This document shows, in pieces, positions 60,712 through 64,000 of a DNA stretch of 64,000 nt; the first letter of the stretch is position 1, and every line of letters begins with the position of its first letter. Below the pieces are notes generated by a model. That model worked only from the letters and a program-made list of their open reading frames with translations, searched no databases and was not told the DNA's origin. Source of the DNA: Clostridium sp. MCC353 (lineage in GTDB: Bacteria; Bacillota; Clostridia; Lachnospirales; Lachnospiraceae); NCBI RefSeq assembly GCF_018785315.1, contig NZ_WQPN01000109.1, positions 153,011 through 217,010 of the forward strand. Reading direction: 5' to 3'. The position numbers and the translations under genes were made by a program.

Positions 60712-63159
60712 GTCAGCTAAGTTGGGGGAATTGCTTCCCCTTTCTCGCCTAAGAACTGTACGTGTCAGTTTCCCGACATACAGCTCAAGCATACCTTTAT
60801 CTTCTGTTCAGATGATTCCGCTTAGCCTTAGTTGTTTTATCTCTTCACATACCTTGGCTATCTGCTTATTGTCTGGCTGGGGCGCTTTCTTTGGCAGCCT
60901 GTAGTAATATATCCTTTTACATAACAGGTGTACCAACTGGAGGTTTTTGTATTCTTCCGTTCCTCCGTGCTCCTTTGGGATTTTGTGCTTCAGAATCAGT
61001 TTCTCCTCCGGCTCCATTATCCCTTCTCCACACAGCGGGCATTTGTAACCTTGCATTTTTGACAGCTTCTGCCTGCTTCCTATCGTGTTTCCTTCAAACG
61101 TTTTTCTCTTTCTTGCTTCGTAGTATTCCTTGAGCTCTCTGTCATACGGGCTATTCTTGTATGCTACCAGCGTGTGTCTTTTGATTGCCGTCCAGGACAT
61201 CTTTTTCAGTTGGTTTCCTGTGTCCGGAGCCGTCAGTATCCAACGGTCACGGCTTTGGCCTGTCCGGTCTGGTTTGTAATATCGGGGGATTATCCAGTGT
61301 CTCCACCCCTTTTTCGGGTGGAGTCGTTTTACGAATCGGTATGTGATGTTCCAGATGTGGTTATCTATCTCGGAGAAGGTTTTCTTTGCGTTCATGGGGC
61401 GCCAGTAGTTGGCTACTCCTGTCAATATCGCGTTCAGCTCTTTTATCACTGCATTCACGTTACTGCCATGAAGTTTTTTCACCGTCTCCGACATCTCTTT
61501 CTTCACTTCCTTCACACTCTTCTTCGATGGCCTCACCAGCAGCTTACTTCCCTGCTGGCATTGGTACCTCCGTATTGTGAATCCCAGAAAGTCAAATCCT
61601 TCCCCTACCGATGTTACTCTGGTCTTTTCCTCTGATAATTCCAATCCTCGCTCTTTTAGGTATGGCTTCAGTTTCTCATAGATTCCTTCTGCCTTTTCGC
61701 GGCTTTCACACATCACGACAAAATCGTCGGCATAAAATACGATGCTGTATTCTGACTGATTGGTATGGCTTGTGTTCCGGTTCCAGCATCTGCTTTCACG
61801 GTACCGGATTCCCAGTTCCCTCTCCATTCCGGTCAGGGCTATGTTTGCCAGCAATGGCGATATCAGTGACCCCTGGCCGCTTCCCTGTTGTGTTTCTTCG
61901 AATACTCCGTTATCCACATACCCGGCTTTCAGCCAGCCCTTGACTGCTTCTATTCCCGGAAATCCTTTTATTTTCTCCAGTATGTATTCCTGATTCAGGT
62001 TATCAAAACAGCCTTTGAAATCTCCTTCGAATACCCATTGTTTCTTCCCTCCGCTGCATGTGTTGTAAATTCTCATAACCGCATCGTGGCAGCCTCTTCC
62101 CGGCCTGAATCCATAGGTGGTTGGCTTGAATCTTGCTTCCCACTGGGGTTCCAGCGCTGTTTTCGCTATATTTTGATAGATACGGTCCTTTATCGTTGGA
62201 ATTGATAATGGCCGCAGCTTTCCATTCTTCTTTTTGATGTAGGTTCTATAGCTGGGTTTCGCCTTATGGTATCGGATATCCTTCTGGCTCATTTCCTGAT
62301 ACAGGTCTATGCGTTCTTTCCCTGTCAGGGCTGTTTCTCCATCGATTCCCGGAGTTTTCTTTCCTTTGTTTGTCTGTGTAACACGTTTGATTGACAGTAA
62401 CAGGACTGCCCTGCTATGCAGCACAAGTCTTTGCAGGTCTCTGACCCTGCGTTTGTTTCCCTGAACTTCGGCACGGTATATTCGTTGTTGCAGTTTCACT
62501 ATATATCTGGTTATCTCTTTCCATTCAATGGTTTCCCACCTGATATTGGAAGGCACCGCGGACTTCATTTGATATGAAGCATTTCTCATCTTGTGTCTCC
62601 CTTTCGTTCTCTGCTTTCCGCTTTATTTCCGTGTTGTACACCAGTCAGAAGTCTGCACCCTTTCGGGTATATCTTTCGATATAATCCGCCCGGTTATTTT
62701 CCTTCCCGTCTGCTTGCGCAGCGGCGGCCTTCGCTTTCTCTGACGTTCCCATACCCTGAAAGGATTCCGCCTTCCTTACGGTCGGCCTACCACATGTATG
62801 GACTTTACAGGGCTTACCATGTTTCACTTCTACCAGATTTATACAGGTTAGGTCTACTCAATCCGCCGCCAGACTTATGGGTAGTGTAGCATATGTTCCT
62901 GCCTGGTATACGACAGTGCTCCATATCCTATCTGCCGCTGGCAATTACGACGTTTAAATCATAGACCGTACCATACTTTCCCTTGCCCTGTCTGTTCTGG
63001 ATACTGAACTTTCATTAGGCTTTCCCTCATGCAACCGACCCTGGAGTTGCTTCCAACGTCGTTTCGGGTGGGAATACCTTTCACTACAAAGGCAGCAGTT
63101 TCACTGCACTGGTAAATATAGCGATTGCTATATCTGAAAGAAGCGACTTCATGTCGCAC
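60712..63159 (-). mobile_element. Group II intron with encoded maturase
   Basis: On the minus strand it starts GTGCGACAT at 63159 and ends GCTGAC at 60712 (2448 bases). Domain V is the 34-base hairpin at 60753-60786, with GAGCTGTATG and CACGTACAGTTC arms, and domain VI with its bulged A region lies between it and the 3' end. Ends are fixed by the host gene: joining exon bases up to 63160 with those from 60711 restores K-T-L-N-M-T-M-L-R-E in frame. The encoded protein is of the type found with IIB/chloroplast-like introns. Confidence 0.85.
60808..62589 (-). CDS. ltrA: Group II intron reverse transcriptase/maturase with HNH endonuclease
   Basis: A 593-residue intron-encoded protein, intact. 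The reverse transcriptase domain has TPGIDGETALTGKERIDLYQ at its start, RPLSIPTIKDRIYQ, GFRPGRGCHDAV, and the catalytic YADD in SIVFYADDFVVM (about 282-290). Domain X (maturase) follows, and the C-terminus is an HNH nuclease with CPLCGEGIMEPEEKLILKHK and KEHGGTEEYKNLQLVH, two Cys and the His pair for target DNA cleavage. The ATG at 62589 follows GGGAGACACAAG. It splices the intron and drives retrohoming, so the intron is potentially still mobile. Confidence 0.93.
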   Translation of the reverse strand: MRNASYQMKSAVPSNIRWETIEWKEITRYIVKLQQRIYRAEVQGNKRRVRDLQRLVLHSRAVLLLSIKRVTQTNKGKKTPGIDGETALTGKERIDLYQEMSQKDIRYHKAKPSYRTYIKKKNGKLRPLSIPTIKDRIYQNIAKTALEPQWEARFKPTTYGFRPGRGCHDAVMRIYNTCSGGKKQWVFEGDFKGCFDNLNQEYILEKIKGFPGIEAVKGWLKAGYVDNGVFEETQQGSGQGSLISPLLANIALTGMERELGIRYRESRCWNRNTSHTNQSEYSIVFYADDFVVMCESREKAEGIYEKLKPYLKERGLELSEEKTRVTSVGEGFDFLGFTIRRYQCQQGSKLLVRPSKKSVKEVKKEMSETVKKLHGSNVNAVIKELNAILTGVANYWRPMNAKKTFSEIDNHIWNITYRFVKRLHPKKGWRHWIIPRYYKPDRTGQSRDRWILTAPDTGNQLKKMSWTAIKRHTLVAYKNSPYDRELKEYYEARKRKTFEGNTIGSRQKLSKMQGYKCPLCGEGIMEPEEKLILKHKIPKEHGGTEEYKNLQLVHLLCKRIYYYRLPKKAPQPDNKQIAKVCEEIKQLRLSGII

Positions 63160-63310
63160 TGAGCGTCTTCCCGAACCGTCTGGGCCGGACGACTAGCGCC
63201 ACCTCGTCCCGCATTTCAAGGGAATCCTTTATCATCAGTGTTTTATCCACGTAATAGGCATTATTTCCCGCAGTTTCCGGAAATCGTCGGTTCCAATGGG
63301 TAACGTTTTT
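63160..63310 (-). pseudogene. AAA-ATPase-like protein, 5' part up to the P-loop
   Basis: The minus strand encodes KTLPIGTDDFRKLRENNAYY, VDKTLMIKDSLEMRDEVALV and VRPRRFGKTL, ending exactly in the Walker A motif where the intron begins. No good start codon is present upstream in this frame, so the beginning may also be damaged. The rest of the gene is at 59237-60711. Confidence 0.8.
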
Positions 63311-63458
63311 CCTCCTTCTATATTTTCAACCTTCTTTTTCTCTGCCTGTTACCATCATATCATATTCCCAAACGGCTTTCCACAGATATCTTCTTGGAGA
63401 AAAAAGGAGATTCGAGGCAAGGGGCTTATTTGTAAAACACCGCCTGACCGGAATTGAA

Positions 63459-63490
63459 AAAGTCTCGGAAATTAAAATTTCCGAGACTTT
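63459..63490 (-). terminator. Terminator after tRNA-Cys
   Basis: A perfect 14-base inverted repeat (AAAGTCTCGGAAAT and its complement) is followed on the minus strand by T-rich sequence. It starts nine bases after the tRNA-Cys 3' end and overlaps the edge of the right attachment copy. Confidence 0.85.
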
Positions 63491-63522
63491 CATAAGAGAG
63501 GCGACAACCAGATTTGAACTGG
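63488..63522 (-). repeat. Right attachment-site copy within tRNA-Cys
   Basis: This 35-base stretch (34 identical) is shared with 28955-28989 and covers the T-arm, the 3' acceptor strand and about 11 bases beyond the tRNA. See the left copy. Confidence 0.8.
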
Positions 63523-63569
63523 TGATAGAGGTGTTGCAGACCTTTGCCTTACCACTTGGCTATGTCGCC
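63499..63569 (-). tRNA. tRNA-Cys (GCA)
   Basis: The acceptor stem GGCGACA/TGTCGCC, the D-arm AGCCAAGTGGTAAGGC, the anticodon loop TCTGCAACA with GCA, and the T-arm ACCAG...CTGGT with TTCAAAT all fit. CCA is not encoded. Its 3' end is the integration target of the island. Confidence 0.95.
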
Positions 63570-63619
63570 ATACATATGATATTGTAAAAAGTTGAACTTC
63601 TATAGAATTTCAACTCTAA

Positions 63620-63691
63620 TGACCCCAACGAGATTCGAACTCGTGTTACCGCCGTGAAAGGGCGATGTCTTAACCGCTTGACCATGGGGCC
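63620..63691 (-). tRNA. tRNA-Glu (TTC)
   Basis: The acceptor stem GGCCCCA/TGGGGTC, anticodon TTC in CCTTTCACG and T-loop GTTCGAATC fit tRNA-Glu. CCA is not encoded. It lies in a tRNA group after the rRNA operon. Confidence 0.95.
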
Positions 63692-63751
63692 GGATTTTTT
63701 ATATAATACTATATTTTTTTGCATCTGTCAACCCATATCGAGCAGTTTCAA

Positions 63752-63824
63752 CTCCCTGAGTAGGACTCGAACCTACGACACCGCGGTTAACAGCCGCGTG
63801 CTCTACCGACTGAGCTATCAAGGA
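63752..63824 (-). tRNA. tRNA-Asn (GTT)
   Basis: The acceptor stem TCCTTGA/TCAGGGA, D-arm TAGCTCAGTCGGTAGAGC, anticodon GTT in GCTGTTAAC and T-loop GTTCGAGTC fit tRNA-Asn. Confidence 0.95.
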
Positions 63825-63934
63825 TCATAGGGTATGTACCCTCAAAACCACACACTGAATTATATATCATCCACAGCATCTCTGCCGTTCCATCCGTTCC
63901 GGTTTCATACCGGTTCCTCTTTCCTAAACCAACT

Positions 63935-64000
63935 TGGTTAAGCCCTCGACCGATTAGTAACAGTCAGCTGCACATGTTGCCATGCTTCCACCTCTGCCCT
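63935..64000 (-). rRNA. 23S rRNA, 3' end (continues right of window)
   Basis: The minus strand reads the conserved 23S 3' terminus: AGGTGGAAGCATGGCAACAT, then TACTAATCGGTCGAGGGCTT and AACCAAG. The mature 3' end is near 63935. Only the last 66 bases are in the window. No 5S gene is found between it and tRNA-Asn. Confidence 0.9.

Overview
The window looks like a chromosome segment of a gut Clostridia species, most likely a Lachnospiraceae. This rests on the tet(W) unit, the kinds of insertion-sequence relics, strong GGAGG ribosome-binding sites and the rRNA/tRNA genes; no species can be named. Most of the window is accessory DNA in three blocks.

Block 1 (1 to about 9.6 kb) is one end of a GC-rich integrative mobilizable element: the N-terminus of a large serine recombinase, a TnpW-like protein, a DnaC-like ATPase, a RepA-like initiator, a Cys-rich protein, a MobA-type relaxase with MobC and a probable oriT, a Tn916 Orf8/Orf7-like regulator pair, a methyltransferase, and the ribosomal protection gene tet(W) with an attenuator leader. 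The element appears to have inserted into block 2, because the outermost GTPase there is cut off at the junction.

Block 2 (about 9.6 to 28.9 kb) holds a ten-gene minus-strand cluster plus the truncated gene: three intact dynamin-like GTPases (one with two tandem G domains), a HerA/DUF87 ATPase, a LytTR regulator, a papain-like fold protein lacking the usual cysteine, a zincin-like protein and three unknowns. It is divergent from a membrane histidine kinase/response regulator pair; between them lie a 166-bp palindromic element and six 43-bp tandem repeats. I cannot match this cluster to a described system. A methyltransferase and a broken AAA ATPase follow.

Block 3 (28.96 to 63.5 kb) is bounded by a 35-nt direct repeat. 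At the right it forms the 3' end of an intact tRNA-Cys gene; at the left it is a truncated copy. A decayed tyrosine recombinase lies just inside the left copy, so this looks like an old tRNA-Cys island of about 34.5 kb. Its margins are full of relics (IS256, IS110, IS1182, IS30, IS66, broken ATPases, and a group II intron inserted in a P-loop ATPase pseudogene). Its core is two convergent operons. On the plus strand are a NERD-UvrD helicase, an AddB-like Fe-S protein, an SNF2 helicase, a RecQ-like helicase, a small protein, a large P-loop ATPase and two small proteins; the middle four resemble DpdE-F-G-H, the restriction arm of the 7-deazaguanine system. On the minus strand are a small protein followed by dndB-C-D-E-A, the DNA phosphorothioation genes. 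Neither the deazaguanine-inserting genes nor the usual DndFGH partners are present. The likely reading is a phosphorothioate modification cassette paired with a Dpd-type restriction cassette and a RecBCD/AddAB-like helicase pair.

The right edge returns to core genome: tRNA-Cys, tRNA-Glu, tRNA-Asn and the 3' end of a 23S rRNA gene, all on the minus strand.
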